Positions 8,399 through 18,580 are shown, numbered from the stretch's first letter. The stretch: 64,000 bases of DNA from Klebsiella sp. RHBSTW-00484 (GCF_013705725.1 NZ_CP055481.1:3596001-3660000), one strand, 5' to 3'. A program made the numbers and translations. Notes: generated from the sequence alone by a model not told the origin.

Positions 8399-9193
8399 TT
8401 ATTTTTCACTCTCCATCTGGACTTTTACACCTTTAACTGAACAGCAGGCGATAAAGTTCAGACGATGCTTTTGACTTTGGAAAAAGCGCATCATCGATAA
8501 AAATCTCGGACGATTCTCGCGCTTCAGTAAACCATTACAGGCAATCTTCAGCGCCTGTTTGAATCCTTCATCTTTGATAAGCCCTTTGGGCGACATTAGC
8601 GACATCCGCCCGTGGTGATAACGAACGTAATCGAAACCTGTCCGCTCAAAAAGCGTCTGCCAGCCTTCGGCGCTCAACGGGCTCACGTTGGATTTCACTA
8701 CGCCCTGCAACTGCATCCGTGCCCCCTCTTCCAGCGCCTCTTGCGTGTACATAATATCGTGGGTCAGCAAACGGCCGCCGGGTTTGAGCACGCGAAAATA
8801 TTCCGCCACCAGCCTCTCCTTAGCTTTATCACCATACATCGTCAGCATCGCCTCATTAATCACTACATCAAAGGAACCATCAGGAAAAGGCAGTCGATTA
8901 GCATTAGCCTCCATCACTAATACCCGATTATCCACGCCTTCACGCACGATGTTTTGCCGCGCTATCGCCAGCGCGTCCTTATCCATATCAATAGCGTATA
9001 CGCTACAGCGAAAACGCTGCGCCAGCTCTATCGAAGTGGTGCCCATATTACAGGCAACCTCCAGCACTTTGCTGTCAGGAGTAAATCCCGCTTGCTGAAA
9101 CAACCACTCCGTCGCCTCCACGCCGCCGGGGCGCAGACGAGTTTTCCCCAAACTTGCCAAAAATGTATGCCCTGCTTTGTCGCTTGCGTTCAT
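8399..9193 (-). CDS. Class I SAM-dependent methyltransferase
   Basis: 264-residue Rossmann-fold methyltransferase. Motif I is VLEVACNMGTTSIELA (about residues 38-53), the acidic end of strand 2 is YAIDMDK, and motif IV/post-I is FDVVINEAMLTMY. This resembles the UbiE/Methyltransf_11 group; the substrate cannot be told. The ATG at 9193 has a strong Shine-Dalgarno (aaggag). A Fur-like box lies about 60 bases upstream and the gene is divergent from fecI, so it may respond to iron. Confidence 0.75.
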   Translation of the reverse strand: MNASDKAGHTFLASLGKTRLRPGGVEATEWLFQQAGFTPDSKVLEVACNMGTTSIELAQRFRCSVYAIDMDKDALAIARQNIVREGVDNRVLVMEANANRLPFPDGSFDVVINEAMLTMYGDKAKERLVAEYFRVLKPGGRLLTHDIMYTQEALEEGARMQLQGVVKSNVSPLSAEGWQTLFERTGFDYVRYHHGRMSLMSPKGLIKDEGFKQALKIACNGLLKRENRPRFLSMMRFFQSQKHRLNFIACCSVKGVKVQMESEK

Positions 9194-9248
9194 CAGAATC
9201 TCCTTATCTATAACATGCATTATAAATACATCATTATGATTACCGAGG

Positions 9249-9270
9249 GAATAATGATAATGAATTTTAT
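9249..9270. promoter_or_regulatory. Fur-like box upstream of the methyltransferase gene
   Basis: The sequence aataatgataatgaatttta fits the repeating GATAAT hexamer pattern of Fur boxes (13-14 of 19 consensus positions by eye). It lies between the methyltransferase start and fecI, nearer to the former. Confidence 0.5.
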
Positions 9271-9377
9271 TTGCATTAATGGCGGGGGTAATTGGCGGTA
9301 AAAAATCTATTCAATATTTAACAGTTACTTATAGCAACTATTCACTTCATGATTCATAAGCGGATTGCGTTTTAATT

Positions 9378-9396
9378 GAAATGATAACCATTCTCA
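9378..9396. promoter_or_regulatory. Fur box upstream of fecI
   Basis: The sequence gaaatgataaccattctca fits the Fur consensus (GATAATGATAATCATTATC) well and lies about 45 bases before the fecI start. Fur-Fe repression of fecIR is established in E. coli. Confidence 0.75.
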
Positions 9397-9438
9397 TATT
9401 AACATACGGCACACTGATGAATTTTTCTGAACCCGCTC

Positions 9439-9960
9439 ATGTCCCAGCCTTCCGCTACCGCTGCACCGTTGACGCTTGCCTCGCTGTATAGCGACCATCA
9501 CGGCTGGCTGAAAAACTGGCTTACCCATAAGCTGCAATCTTCCTTTGACGCCGATGACGTCGCACAGGATACCTTCGTGCGAATTATGGGCGGCGAGCCG
9601 CTGGCAACGATTCGCGATCCAAAGTCTTTCCTTTGCACTATTGCCAAACGGGTGATGATCGACCTGTTCCGCCGCAATGCGCTGGAGCGCGCATGGCTGG
9701 ATATGCTCTCGCAGCTACCGGAAGAGCTGGTCCCCTCGCCCGAGCTGCGACAAAGCCAGCTTGAACTGTTACAGCAGATTGACACCATGCTGGATGGGCT
9801 CAATGTAAAAACCCGGGAGGCATTTTTACTCTCACAGCTCGAAGGCCTGACCTACGTCGAAATCGCCAGCCGTCTGTCGGTCTCCGTCAGCTCTGTCAAA
9901 AAATATATGGCGAGAGCTACCGAGCACTGCCTGCTTTTTCGCCTGGAGAATAGTCTGTGA
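9439..9960 (+). CDS. fecI: FecI, ECF sigma factor for ferric dicitrate uptake
   Basis: 173-residue extracytoplasmic-function sigma factor. Region 2 is visible as [15 protein letters not shown] (about residues 36-50) and region 4 as [20 protein letters not shown] near residue 138. It matches E. coli FecI in length and sequence. When FecA binds ferric citrate outside the cell, FecR passes the signal and FecI directs RNA polymerase to the fecA promoter. The gene sits behind a Fur box and overlaps fecR by four bases. Confidence 0.96.
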   Translation: MSQPSATAAPLTLASLYSDHHGWLKNWLTHKLQSSFDADDVAQDTFVRIMGGEPLATIRDPKSFLCTIAKRVMIDLFRRNALERAWLDMLSQLPEELVPSPELRQSQLELLQQIDTMLDGLNVKTREAFLLSQLEGLTYVEIASRLSVSVSSVKKYMARATEHCLLFRLENSL

Positions 9961-10904
9961 ACCCGGCGTTGAGCGACTCCCGTCGTCAGGCGTTGCGTTC
10001 GGCTTCGCACTGGTACGCCGTTCTGAGCGAGGGTCACGTCAGCCCAACGCAGGAAGCCCGCTGGCAACAGTGGTATGAGCAGAACAATGATCACCAGTGG
10101 GCCTGGCAACAGGTGGAAAACTTGCGTCAGCAGATGGGGCAATTGCCCGGCGGACTGGCCAGCCGGGCGCTGCACGATAGCCGTCTGGCTCGCCGCCATG
10201 TGCTGAAAGGGCTGCTGCTTTTGCTGGCTGCCGGTGGCGGTTGGCGGCTATGGGACTCCGAACTGGCTGAGGGGCTACGCGCCGACTACCGCACGGCAAA
10301 GGGCCTGCCGCGCCAGCAGCGGCTTGCCGATGGCACGCTGCTCACACTGAACACCGAAAGCGCTGCTGATGTCCGTTTTAACGCTCATCAGCGCCTCGTC
10401 CATCTGCGCTATGGCGAAATCGCCATTAAGACCGCGCACGACAACCAACAGCGACCGTTCCGGGTACGGACTCGTGATGGCTTGCTAACCGCGCTCGGGA
10501 CCGAATTCACCGTGCGCCAGTTCGCGGGCGGAACACAACTTGCCGTACAGCAGCACGCCGTCGAAGCGGTTTTGCCTTCGGGCAGCAAGCAAAGAGTCTA
10601 CGCCGGAGAAAGCCGGTGGTTCACCCGCGATCGCTTCGCCGCCCTGGTCGCACTTAACGGCGGTGAAGATAGCTGGACGCAAGGAATATTAACCTTCCGT
10701 GATACCCCACTGAGCGAGGTGGTCGCCAGCGTTGCCCGCTATCGCTCCGGCGTACTGCGCTGCGATCCCGCCGTGGCTGATTTACGCCTCAGCGGAACCT
10801 TCCCGTTAGGGGACCCTGACGCCATCCTTAAGGTCATCGCGCAAACCCTGCCGATAAAATTGCAGTTTGTCACCCGCTATTGGGTCACCGTGATTCCGGC
10901 TTGA
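9957..10904 (+). CDS. fecR: FecR, membrane signal transducer for FecI
   Basis: 315-residue anti-sigma/regulator. It starts with GTG at 9957, overlapping the fecI stop (GTGA). The N-terminal cytoplasmic part has the FecR_N pattern ([10 protein letters not shown], then WQQWYEQN), followed by one membrane helix ([15 protein letters not shown], about residues 82-96) and a periplasmic FecR domain that contacts the FecA signalling domain. Length and order match E. coli. Confidence 0.95.
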   Translation: MNPALSDSRRQALRSASHWYAVLSEGHVSPTQEARWQQWYEQNNDHQWAWQQVENLRQQMGQLPGGLASRALHDSRLARRHVLKGLLLLLAAGGGWRLWDSELAEGLRADYRTAKGLPRQQRLADGTLLTLNTESAADVRFNAHQRLVHLRYGEIAIKTAHDNQQRPFRVRTRDGLLTALGTEFTVRQFAGGTQLAVQQHAVEAVLPSGSKQRVYAGESRWFTRDRFAALVALNGGEDSWTQGILTFRDTPLSEVVASVARYRSGVLRCDPAVADLRLSGTFPLGDPDAILKVIAQTLPIKLQFVTRYWVTVIPA

Positions 10905-11002
10905 GAAAAAAAATCAAAAAAATTCTCATTCTCCATTGTCCCTTTTCCCCTGCTCGTTCGACTTATTAGGTGAATACAACCAAAAACGATCATGGAGAAC
11001 TC
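10905..11002 (+). promoter_or_regulatory. fecA promoter region (FecI-dependent)
   Basis: The 98-bp gap between fecR and fecA includes attgtcccttttcccctgc and cgttcgacttatt, a region that closely resembles the E. coli fecA promoter from memory. FecI-RNA polymerase is expected to start here. Exact -35 and -10 positions were not determined. Confidence 0.55.
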
Positions 11003-13333
11003 ATGACGCCTTTACGCGTTTTACGCAAACCGCTGCCTCTGGTGATGGCAATCCGTATCAGTCTGCTGCCGTTAGTGGGGCTGACTTCCGTGCCGGTATT
11101 TGCCGCCACGCAGTTTGATATTGCAGCCGGGGATTTAGACAACGTACTTAACCAATATGCCGCCCGCAGCGGCATCACGCTCTCCGCCGATGCCAGCCTG
11201 ACGCGCGGTAAGCTCAGCCCCGGCCTGCACGGCAGTTTTGAAACCGAGCAGGGATTACACACGCTGCTGGACGGCAGCGGATTACAGCTAAAAGCGCTGG
11301 GTAATAACGTCTGGACGCTGGAACCAGCGCCCGTCAGTAGCGAATCTACCTTAACCGTAGTGGGCGACTGGCTCGGCGACGCCCGGGAAAACGATGTCTT
11401 TGTGCACGCAGGTGCCCGTGATGTTATCCGCCGGGAAGATTTCGCCAAAACCGGCGCGACCACCATGCGCGAAGTTCTGAACCGAATTCCCGGCGTGAAT
11501 GCACCGGAAAATACCGGTACCGGTAGTCACGATCTGGCGATGAACTTTGGTATTCGCGGCCTCAATCCGCGCCTTGCCAGCCGTTCCACGGTATTGATGG
11601 ACGGCATCCCAGTGCCTTTTGCGCCTTACGGCCAGCCGCAGCTTTCGCTGGCACCGGTCTCGCTCGGCAATATGGATGCGGTGGATGTGGTACGCGGTGC
11701 CGGTGCGGTGCGCTATGGGCCGCAGAGCGTCGGCGGCGTGGTGAACTTCGTAACCCGCGCGATCCCGCAGGATTTCGGTATTGCGGGGGGCGTTGAAGGG
11801 CAGCTCAGCCCCACCTCTTCGCAAAACAATCCGAAAGAGACGCATAACTTAATGATCGGCGGCACGGCGGATAACGGTTTCGGCTCCGCCCTGCTCTACT
11901 CTGGCACCCGCGGCAGCGACTGGCGCGAACACAGCGCGACGCGTATCGACGATGTGATGCTGAAAAGCAAATATGCGCCCAACGAAGTGCATACCTTTAA
12001 CAGCCTGCTGCAATACTACGACGGCGAAGCCGATATGCCCGGCGGCCTCTCCCGCGCCGACTATAACGCCGATCGCTGGCAATCCACCCGCCCTTACGAC
12101 CGCTTCTGGGGACGCCGCCAGCTCGCCAGTCTTGGCTACCAATATCAACCTGACGCGCAGCACAAATTTAATATTCAGGGGTTCTATACCCACACCCTGC
12201 GCAGCGGTTATCTGGAACAGGGCAAGCGTATTACCCTCTCGCCGCGTGAATATTGGGTTCGCGGCATTGAACCACGCTACAGCCAGAGCTTTATGATAGG
12301 CCCATCGGCGCATGAAGTCGGCGTCGGCTACCGCTATGTGAATGAATCGACCCACGAGATGCGTTATTACACCGCGACCACCAGCGGCGAGCTGCCCAGC
12401 ACCGCCAGCCCGTACGATCGCGATACCCGCTCCGGCACCGAAGCTCACGCCTGGTATATCGACGATCGCATTGATATCGGCAACTGGACGATAACGCCGG
12501 GCATGCGCTTTGAGCACATCGAGTCATATCAGGACAACAATATAAAAGGCACCCGCGAGCAGGTCAGCTATAACGCGCCGCTCCCGGCGCTAAACGTTCT
12601 TTATCACCTCACCGACAGCTGGAATATCTATGCCAACACAGAAGGCTCATTCGGCACCGTACAGTACAGCCAAATTGGCAAGGCTGTGCAAAGCGGCAAT
12701 GTGGAACCGGAAAAAGCACGCACCTGGGAAGTCGGCACCCGCTACGACGACGGCGCGCTGAGCGCCGAGATGGGGCTATTCCTGATTAACTTTAATAATC
12801 AGTACGACTCCAACCAGACTAACGACACGGTTACCGCGCGCGGTAAAACCCGTCATAGCGGCCTGGAAGCGCAAACCCGTTACGACCTTGGCGAACTTTC
12901 CCCCACCCTGGATAACCTCTCTGTCTACGCCAGCTATGCCTATGTCAACGCCGAAATCCGCGAAAAAGGTGATACCTACGGCAACCAGGTTCCCTTTTCA
13001 CCAAAACACAAAGGCACCTTTGGCGTCGATTACAAGCCCGGCAGCTGGACGTTTAACCTCAATAGCGACTTCCAGTCCAGCCAGTTTGCGGATAACGCCA
13101 ACACCGTGGAGGAGAGCGCCGACGGCAGCACCGGGCGTATCCCTGGCTATATGCTGTGGGGCGCGCGCGTGGCCTATGATTTTGGCCCGCAAATGGCCAA
13201 CCTCAACCTCGCGCTGGGGGTGAAGAACATCTTCGATCATGAGTATTACACCCGCTCTTACGACGATAACAACAAAGGCCTTTACGCCGGTCAGTCGCGC
13301 ACGCTGTATCTGCAAGGATCGATGAAATTCTGA
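11003..13333 (+). CDS. fecA: FecA, TonB-dependent ferric dicitrate receptor
   Basis: 776-residue outer-membrane receptor, nearly the E. coli length (774). It has a signal peptide ending near VFAA, an N-terminal signalling (STN/secretin) domain (about 34-110; [16 protein letters not shown]), a TonB-box-like segment (STLTVVGDW), a plug domain ([27 protein letters not shown]) and a 22-strand barrel ending in aromatic SMKF. The signalling domain shows that it acts with FecR/FecI. I choose the ATG at 11003 (ribosome site tggag), not the in-frame one at 10970. Confidence 0.97.
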   Translation: MTPLRVLRKPLPLVMAIRISLLPLVGLTSVPVFAATQFDIAAGDLDNVLNQYAARSGITLSADASLTRGKLSPGLHGSFETEQGLHTLLDGSGLQLKALGNNVWTLEPAPVSSESTLTVVGDWLGDARENDVFVHAGARDVIRREDFAKTGATTMREVLNRIPGVNAPENTGTGSHDLAMNFGIRGLNPRLASRSTVLMDGIPVPFAPYGQPQLSLAPVSLGNMDAVDVVRGAGAVRYGPQSVGGVVNFVTRAIPQDFGIAGGVEGQLSPTSSQNNPKETHNLMIGGTADNGFGSALLYSGTRGSDWREHSATRIDDVMLKSKYAPNEVHTFNSLLQYYDGEADMPGGLSRADYNADRWQSTRPYDRFWGRRQLASLGYQYQPDAQHKFNIQGFYTHTLRSGYLEQGKRITLSPREYWVRGIEPRYSQSFMIGPSAHEVGVGYRYVNESTHEMRYYTATTSGELPSTASPYDRDTRSGTEAHAWYIDDRIDIGNWTITPGMRFEHIESYQDNNIKGTREQVSYNAPLPALNVLYHLTDSWNIYANTEGSFGTVQYSQIGKAVQSGNVEPEKARTWEVGTRYDDGALSAEMGLFLINFNNQYDSNQTNDTVTARGKTRHSGLEAQTRYDLGELSPTLDNLSVYASYAYVNAEIREKGDTYGNQVPFSPKHKGTFGVDYKPGSWTFNLNSDFQSSQFADNANTVEESADGSTGRIPGYMLWGARVAYDFGPQMANLNLALGVKNIFDHEYYTRSYDDNNKGLYAGQSRTLYLQGSMKF

Positions 13334-13339
13334 TGATGG

Positions 13340-13384
13340 TTTGTTGCCGGATAGCGGCGAAAGCGCCCTGTCCGGCAAGCTGGA
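13340..13384. repeat. REP-like hairpin between fecA and fecB
   Basis: The sequence ttgccggatagcggc...gccctgtccggcaag forms an imperfect palindrome like enterobacterial REP units. In fec operons of other enterobacteria a REP-like hairpin after fecA lowers expression of fecBCDE; here it sits at the same place. Confidence 0.55.
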
Positions 13385-13391
13385 GTTGACT

Positions 13392-14304
13392 ATGTTTAGC
13401 ATTGTTCGCATGTTTATTTTTGGCCTGCTATTCCTGACAGGCCCCGCATTCGCTGTCACCGTGCAGGATGAGCACGGCACCTTTACTCTTGATAAGACAC
13501 CGCAGCGGATCGTGGTGCTCGAGCTCTCCTTTGTTGACGCGCTGGCGGCGGTTGACGTCAACCCGGTGGGCGTTGCCGATGATAACGACCCATCGCGAAT
13601 TCTGCCGGACGTACGTGCGCGCCTGAAACCCTGGCAGTCGGTAGGTACCCGCGCCCAGCCCTCACTGGAAGCCATCAGCGCCCTTCATCCTGACCTGATT
13701 ATTGCCGATAGCAGCCGCCATAGCGGCATTTACGCCTCCCTGCGGCAGATTGCCCCGGTACTGTTGTTGAAATCACGCAATGAAACCTATGAGGAAAATC
13801 TGCAGTCGGCGGCGATTATTGGCAAAGCGGTTGGCAAAGAGGCAGAGATGCAGCAGCGCCTGGCGCAGCATCGGCAAACCATGGCAGCGTTTGCCCGCCA
13901 GCTACCAGCCGGTACCAGCCGGTACCAGCGTGCTATTTGGCACCTCACGCGAGCAGCAGTTCAATCTTCATTCTACGCAATCGTATACCGGCAGCGTGCT
14001 GGTGGCGCTTGGACTGAAGGTTCCGCAGCCGATCAACGGCGCGCCGATGGCGGCGATCAATCTCGAACAGCTGCTGGCGATTAATCCGCAATGGTTGCTG
14101 GTGGCCCATTATCGGGCCGAAAGCATCGTTAAAAAATGGCAGCAGGACGCGCTCTGGCAAATATTACAGGCCCAACAAAAGCAGCAGATTGCCGCCGTCG
14201 ATAGCAACAGCTGGGCAAGAATGCGCGGGATCTTTGCCGCCGAGCGTATCGCTGGCGATATGGTGAAAATCGTCCACCACCAGGCGGTTGATAGCGCACC
14301 ATGA
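13392..14304 (+). pseudogene. fecB: FecB periplasmic ferric dicitrate-binding protein, frameshifted
   Basis: The gene starts normally (ATG at 13392, signal peptide [14 protein letters not shown], then [20 protein letters not shown]) and matches E. coli FecB up to ARQLPAGTS. There a 10-bp unit is tandemly duplicated (13903-13929), shifting the frame by one; translation then runs in the wrong frame to a stop at 14082-14084. The correct continuation ([15 protein letters not shown] to the end) is intact in another frame and stops at 14304. Deleting one 10-bp unit restores a full protein of about 300 residues. FecB normally hands ferric citrate to FecCD. The rest of the operon is intact, so this is a recent lesion, a reversible switch or a sequencing error. 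Confidence 0.92.
13903..13929 (+). repeat. 10-bp tandem repeat that breaks fecB
   Basis: The unit taccagccgg occurs at 13903-13912 and 13913-13922 and is followed by a partial copy taccagc (13923-13929). One unit fewer gives the frame that encodes the conserved FecB sequence. Confidence 0.95.
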
Positions 14305-15299
14305 GACCATTCCGTCGATCGTTTTTTATCTGGGGATTGCCGCTGCTGACGCTCATCGGTCTGTTCTGGCTGAGCCTGTTTTGCTATTCGGCAATCCCGA
14401 TCTCGCCGCTAAATGCCCTGCACGCCTTGCTCGCGCCGAAAACGCCTCCTCTTGCGCAGGCGTTAGTGCTTAATCTGCGCCTGCCCCGCAGCCTGGTGGC
14501 GATGATGCTCGGGGCCAGCCTCGCTGTTTCAGGCTCGCTGCTGCAAACCCTGACCCATAACCCGCTGGCCTCTCCCTCTTTGCTGGGCATCAATAGCGGC
14601 GCGGCGCTGGCAATGGCGCTGACCAGCGCCTTCAGCCCGGCACTGCTGACCGGGCTTTCGTTGGCGTTGATTGCCGCCTGCGGCGGTGGAATTAGCTGGA
14701 TGCTGGTGATGACCGCTGGCGGCGGCTGGCGTCAGGAGCTGGATCGCAATCGGCTGATCCTCGCCGGGATTGCCCTCTCGGCGCTATGTATGGCGCTGAC
14801 CCGCATAACTCTGCTGCTGGCGGAAGATCACGCATACGGTATTCTCACCTGGCTGGCGGGCGGCGTTTCCCACGTGCGCTGGGCAGAGTTCTGGCAGCTT
14901 CTGCCTTTTACGGTATTGATTATTCCCGGTGTCTTTCTGTTGGCCAATGCGCTTAATTTGCTGAACGTCAGCGATAGCGCCGCCCATTCACTGGGAGTGA
15001 ACTTGCCCCGTCTGCGCCTGCTGATTAACGCCGCCGTTTTGTTACTCACCGGGGCCTGCGTCAGCGTCGCCGGGCCGGTCGCCTTTATCGGTCTGCTGAT
15101 CCCGCATCTGGCACGGCTTTGGGCCGCTCACGATCATCGTACGCTTCTGCCCATGAGCGCCATGCTGGGCGCTTTATTTATGCTATTAGCGGATATTCTC
15201 GCCAGAACGCTGGCCTGGCCGGGAGAGCTCCCGGCGGGCGCGGTGCTGGCGCTGGTCGGTGCCCCCTGTTTCGTCTGGCTGGTCCGGAGGCGCGGATGA
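14301..15299 (+). CDS. fecC: FecC, ferric dicitrate permease subunit
   Basis: 332-residue FecCD-family inner-membrane permease with about nine or ten hydrophobic segments. The family motifs RLPRSLVAMMLGASLAVSGS and the conserved GPVAFIGLLIPHLAR loop (ATPase contact) are present. The start ATG overlaps the fecB stop (ATGA), and the end overlaps fecD in the same way. It works with FecD and FecE to import ferric citrate across the inner membrane. Confidence 0.95.
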   Translation: MRPFRRSFFIWGLPLLTLIGLFWLSLFCYSAIPISPLNALHALLAPKTPPLAQALVLNLRLPRSLVAMMLGASLAVSGSLLQTLTHNPLASPSLLGINSGAALAMALTSAFSPALLTGLSLALIAACGGGISWMLVMTAGGGWRQELDRNRLILAGIALSALCMALTRITLLLAEDHAYGILTWLAGGVSHVRWAEFWQLLPFTVLIIPGVFLLANALNLLNVSDSAAHSLGVNLPRLRLLINAAVLLLTGACVSVAGPVAFIGLLIPHLARLWAAHDHRTLLPMSAMLGALFMLLADILARTLAWPGELPAGAVLALVGAPCFVWLVRRRG

Positions 15300-16252
15300 G
15301 ACTCCGCCGCGTCAGCTTTTTACTGCTCGTTCTGGCGCTGTTAACCGTACTTTCGTTGCGTATGGGCGCGGTCCCGCTGCCGTGGCGGGCGCTGCTTGAC
15401 GGCTGGCATCCGGGTAGCGAACATCACTACGTCCTGATGCAATATCGCCTGCCGCGCGTGGTGCTGGCGCTGATTATCGGCGCCGCGCTGGCGGTTTCCG
15501 GCGTGCTGATTCAGGGCGTTGTGCGTAATCCGTTGGCCTCACCAGATATTCTGGGCATTAACCATGCGGCGAGCCTGACGTCGGTCGCCGCACTGTGGTT
15601 TTTACCCTCCCTGTCCCTGCTGTGGCTGCCGCTGCTGGCCTTTATCGGCGGGATAACGGCGATGGCGGTGCTGATAATTCTTGCCGGTTTTTCCCGCCCA
15701 ATGCGCCTGGCGCTGACTGGGGTGGCGCTGTCGGCCTGCTGGGCCAGCGTGACCGATTATCTTTTACTGTCGCGCCCTCAGGAAATCAATAACGCGCTGC
15801 TGTGGCTAACCGGTAGCCTGTGGGCCAGAGATGGCTCGTTTGTGATTGTCGCTCTGCCCTTGCTCACCGTGCTGCTGCCCCTGAGCTTTACTCTCAGCCG
15901 CGATCTCGACCTGCTGGCCTTAGGCAGCGACCGCGCCGGAACGCTCGGCGTCAACACGCGCTGGCTTAACGGCTACGGCCTCACTCTGGCAGTCGCCCTC
16001 GCCTCGGTCAGCGTCGCGGTCTGCGGCCCTATCGCTTTTATCAGTCTCGTCGTGCCGCATCTTGTTCGCCGCCTGTTCGGTGGACGTCATCGTTATTTAC
16101 TGCCGGTTTCGGCGCTGATGGGCGGGCTGGTTCTGCTGCTCGCCGATCTGCTGGCGCGAACGCTCAACCCGCCGATGGAGCTTCCGGCAGGCGTGCTGAC
16201 AGCGATTATTGGCGCGCCCTGGTTTATCTGGCTACTTGTGAGAATGCGTTAA
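15296..16252 (+). CDS. fecD: FecD, ferric dicitrate permease subunit
   Basis: 318-residue FecCD-family permease, paralogous to FecC. It has RLPRVVLALIIGAALAVSG near residue 52 and GPIAFISLVVPHLVR near residue 246. The ATG at 15296 overlaps the fecC stop codon; a longer in-frame ORF starting at 15119 lies wholly inside fecC and is discarded. The stop is directly followed by the fecE start. Confidence 0.95.
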   Translation: MRLRRVSFLLLVLALLTVLSLRMGAVPLPWRALLDGWHPGSEHHYVLMQYRLPRVVLALIIGAALAVSGVLIQGVVRNPLASPDILGINHAASLTSVAALWFLPSLSLLWLPLLAFIGGITAMAVLIILAGFSRPMRLALTGVALSACWASVTDYLLLSRPQEINNALLWLTGSLWARDGSFVIVALPLLTVLLPLSFTLSRDLDLLALGSDRAGTLGVNTRWLNGYGLTLAVALASVSVAVCGPIAFISLVVPHLVRRLFGGRHRYLLPVSALMGGLVLLLADLLARTLNPPMELPAGVLTAIIGAPWFIWLLVRMR

Positions 16253-17020
16253 ATGGAACTGCGAACGGAAAATCTGACCGCTGGCTATGACGGCAAGCGC
16301 ATTATTAACAATCTCAACCTGACGTTACCGGGTGGGAAAATCACCGCGCTGCTGGGGCCGAACGGCTGCGGTAAGTCCACTCTGCTGAAGTGCTTTTCTC
16401 GCCTTCTGACGCCGGACGCTGGGGAGATTTGGCTTGGTAATCAGACCTTAAATGGTATCTCGACTCGTCAACTGGCACGGCGGCTGGCGCTCCTTCCGCA
16501 GCAGCATTACGTACCGGAAGGCGTGACCGTGCGCGAGCTGGTCAGCTATGGTCGCAGCCCGTGGTTGCCAATATGGGGACGGCTTTCGACACAGGATAGA
16601 GAGAGCATTGAGCGCGCGCTTGAACGAACAGGCATCGCTGCGCTGGCGGAGCAGCCACTAAGCGCCCTTTCCGGCGGCCAGCGGCAGCGGACTTTTCTGG
16701 CGCTACTGCTGGCTCAGGATACGCCGCTGGTGCTGCTTGATGAGCCAACAACCTGGCTGGATATCAATCACCAGGTGGAGTTAATGAAGCTGATGCGCGA
16801 GCTACAGCTAATGGGAAAAACTGTGGTCACCGTGCTGCACGATCTTAACCAGGCCAGCCGCTACTGCGATCATTTGGTGGTACTTGCTGGGGGCCAGGTG
16901 CAGGCTCAGGGCCCAGCGGAAACGGTGCTGACGCCAGAAATGCTGCGCGAGGTCTTCAGTCTGGAGGCAGAGATTCATCCGGAGCCGGTATCGCTGCGCC
17001 CGATGTGCGTGGTGAAATAA
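16253..17020 (+). CDS. fecE: FecE, ferric dicitrate ABC transporter ATPase
   Basis: 255-residue ABC ATPase. Walker A is GPNGCGKST (about residues 36-44), the signature is LSGGQRQRT (about 139-147), and Walker B is PLVLLDEPTTWLD. It powers FecCD. It is the last gene of the operon and is followed by an ERIC element instead of an obvious hairpin terminator. Confidence 0.96.
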   Translation: MELRTENLTAGYDGKRIINNLNLTLPGGKITALLGPNGCGKSTLLKCFSRLLTPDAGEIWLGNQTLNGISTRQLARRLALLPQQHYVPEGVTVRELVSYGRSPWLPIWGRLSTQDRESIERALERTGIAALAEQPLSALSGGQRQRTFLALLLAQDTPLVLLDEPTTWLDINHQVELMKLMRELQLMGKTVVTVLHDLNQASRYCDHLVVLAGGQVQAQGPAETVLTPEMLREVFSLEAEIHPEPVSLRPMCVVK

Positions 17021-17105
17021 TCCGGATATGGCGTAATAAAAATGCATGATAAGAATTAACTCATTCAATTCTGTCATACAGGCCTAAAATAAATAATGGC
17101 TACAG

Positions 17106-17297
17106 TATACCCGTCATACTTCAAGTTGCATGCGCGTTGGCTACGTTCGTTCACCCCAGTCACTTACTTAAGTAAGTTCCCAGGGATTCACTTACTTGCC
17201 GCGTTACTCGGCCTATGGCCTCGCCCCTTCGGGGCCAGCGCAAGCGCTGTTCAAGGCACAAGTGCCTTGTCCTGTAACTCGAATTATTTAGGGTATA
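17106..17297 (+). repeat. ERIC element with internal insertion
   Basis: Both ERIC ends are present (tatacccgtcatacttcaag and ctcgaattatttagggtata), as is the central palindrome (ttcaccccagtcacttactt). About 65-70 extra bases at about 17202-17270 contain three short hairpins (ggcctcgccccttcggggcc, cagcgcaagcgctg, aaggcacaagtgcctt). ERICs with internal insertions are known in enterobacteria. It lies between fecE and the HD-GYP gene; the gap 17021-17345 holds nothing else that I recognise. Confidence 0.88.
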
Positions 17298-17345
17298 TCG
17301 GCGAAATGAACCAAAACAATTCGGGTAACGCGATGGAGAAAAACG

Positions 17346-18533
17346 ATGCGTATCGCCTTAAAATCAGCATTGATGCTTGCCACCCGCGTCATACAAATCA
17401 TTAACCCTGAATTACATCTTCATATGCAAAGAACGGCGCTGATTGCGCTGGAGCTTGCGCTCGCGGCCGGTTTGTCTCGTCAGCAACAGCAGACCATTTT
17501 TTGCGCCGCTCTGCTGCACGATATCGGCGTGCTGGGCGACAAAAGGGTTATCGCTTCACTCAACGCGATAGATAATCTCGACGACCCGCATCAGCATCGG
17601 GGAGCCGAAATGCTAGATGGGTTAGCCACTCTGGCCCCCATTCTGCCGATTATCCGCGACCACCATTTTAGCCCGAGCCACAGAGGCAGCCTCGAACAGC
17701 ATATTGTTTATTTTGCCGACGTTTTTGAGCGCCTGTTATCCAGCGATAAAACCGCCACCATCTATCAAACCGACATTGTCATTGATAAATTTCGTGCACT
17801 ATATCAGGAGATCGACCCGCAGCTGTGTCAGACCTTATGCCAGCTCGCCCAAAAGGAGCATTTTTGGCTGCATCTTAACCCCGGGCATATTCAGCGGATG
17901 CTGGAGATTATCGGCCCAATTAACGCTATTTACATCGATATCGATGGCCTGAAAGACATCTGTTTATTGATCGCCAAAATTGTAGACACCTACAGCAGCT
18001 TTACCGCCAGCCACAGTCTGATGGTCGGGAAAATATCCCGAATGCTGGCAACCTATATAAATCTGCCGGAATTAGAGTGCCAAAAAATCGAAATCGCCGG
18101 CTATTTACATGATATTGGCAAAATCTATATCCCGTTGGCGATTCTGGAAAAACAGGGTGAACTGGATGACGAAGAGCTACTTCAGGTTCGTGAGCATAGC
18201 TACATGACCGGTAAACTGCTTAGCGCCTTTAGCGAACTTGGCGAGATCATTAACTGGGCCGCCAATCATCATGAAAAACTGGATGGCAGCGGTTATCCTC
18301 TCCATCTTAATGAGGATTATCTGCAGCTCCCGGACCGTATTATCGCCATCGCCGATATTTTTACCGCCCTCACCGAAGACCGCCCCTATCGCCACGGAAT
18401 GAACCTTCAGCAAGCATTACAGCTGATAGAGGCTGATGTCATCAATGGTGCGTTGGATAAAGACGTGTATCGCGTATTGCACCAGCATGCCAAAGCGCTC
18501 CACGCTATTATTACTAACACACTGCACTCTTGA
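17346..18533 (+). CDS. Double HD/HD-GYP domain protein, putative c-di-GMP phosphodiesterase
   Basis: 395-residue protein with a partial N-terminal HD domain (ALLHDIG, H58-D59) and a complete C-terminal HD-GYP domain (YLHDIGK at H255-D256, HHEKLDGSGYP at 308-318, DIFTALTEDRPYR later). The HD-GYP signature is intact, so cyclic di-GMP hydrolysis is likely. The ATG at 17346 has a Shine-Dalgarno (ggagaaa) 8 bases upstream. The gene is bracketed by ERIC elements in opposite orientation and followed by a diguanylate cyclase, suggesting a matched make-and-break pair. No input domain is seen. Confidence 0.82.
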   Translation: MRIALKSALMLATRVIQIINPELHLHMQRTALIALELALAAGLSRQQQQTIFCAALLHDIGVLGDKRVIASLNAIDNLDDPHQHRGAEMLDGLATLAPILPIIRDHHFSPSHRGSLEQHIVYFADVFERLLSSDKTATIYQTDIVIDKFRALYQEIDPQLCQTLCQLAQKEHFWLHLNPGHIQRMLEIIGPINAIYIDIDGLKDICLLIAKIVDTYSSFTASHSLMVGKISRMLATYINLPELECQKIEIAGYLHDIGKIYIPLAILEKQGELDDEELLQVREHSYMTGKLLSAFSELGEIINWAANHHEKLDGSGYPLHLNEDYLQLPDRIIAIADIFTALTEDRPYRHGMNLQQALQLIEADVINGALDKDVYRVLHQHAKALHAIITNTLHS

Positions 18534-18580
18534 GAGTTGGGCCTGTACGGGTAAACCAAGGGTGCAGTCATAAATAAAAA

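Noticed and set aside
17096..17404. A 102-codon frame before the HD-GYP gene
   Set aside because: It runs through the ERIC element and out of frame into the HD-GYP gene; the ERIC explains the sequence.
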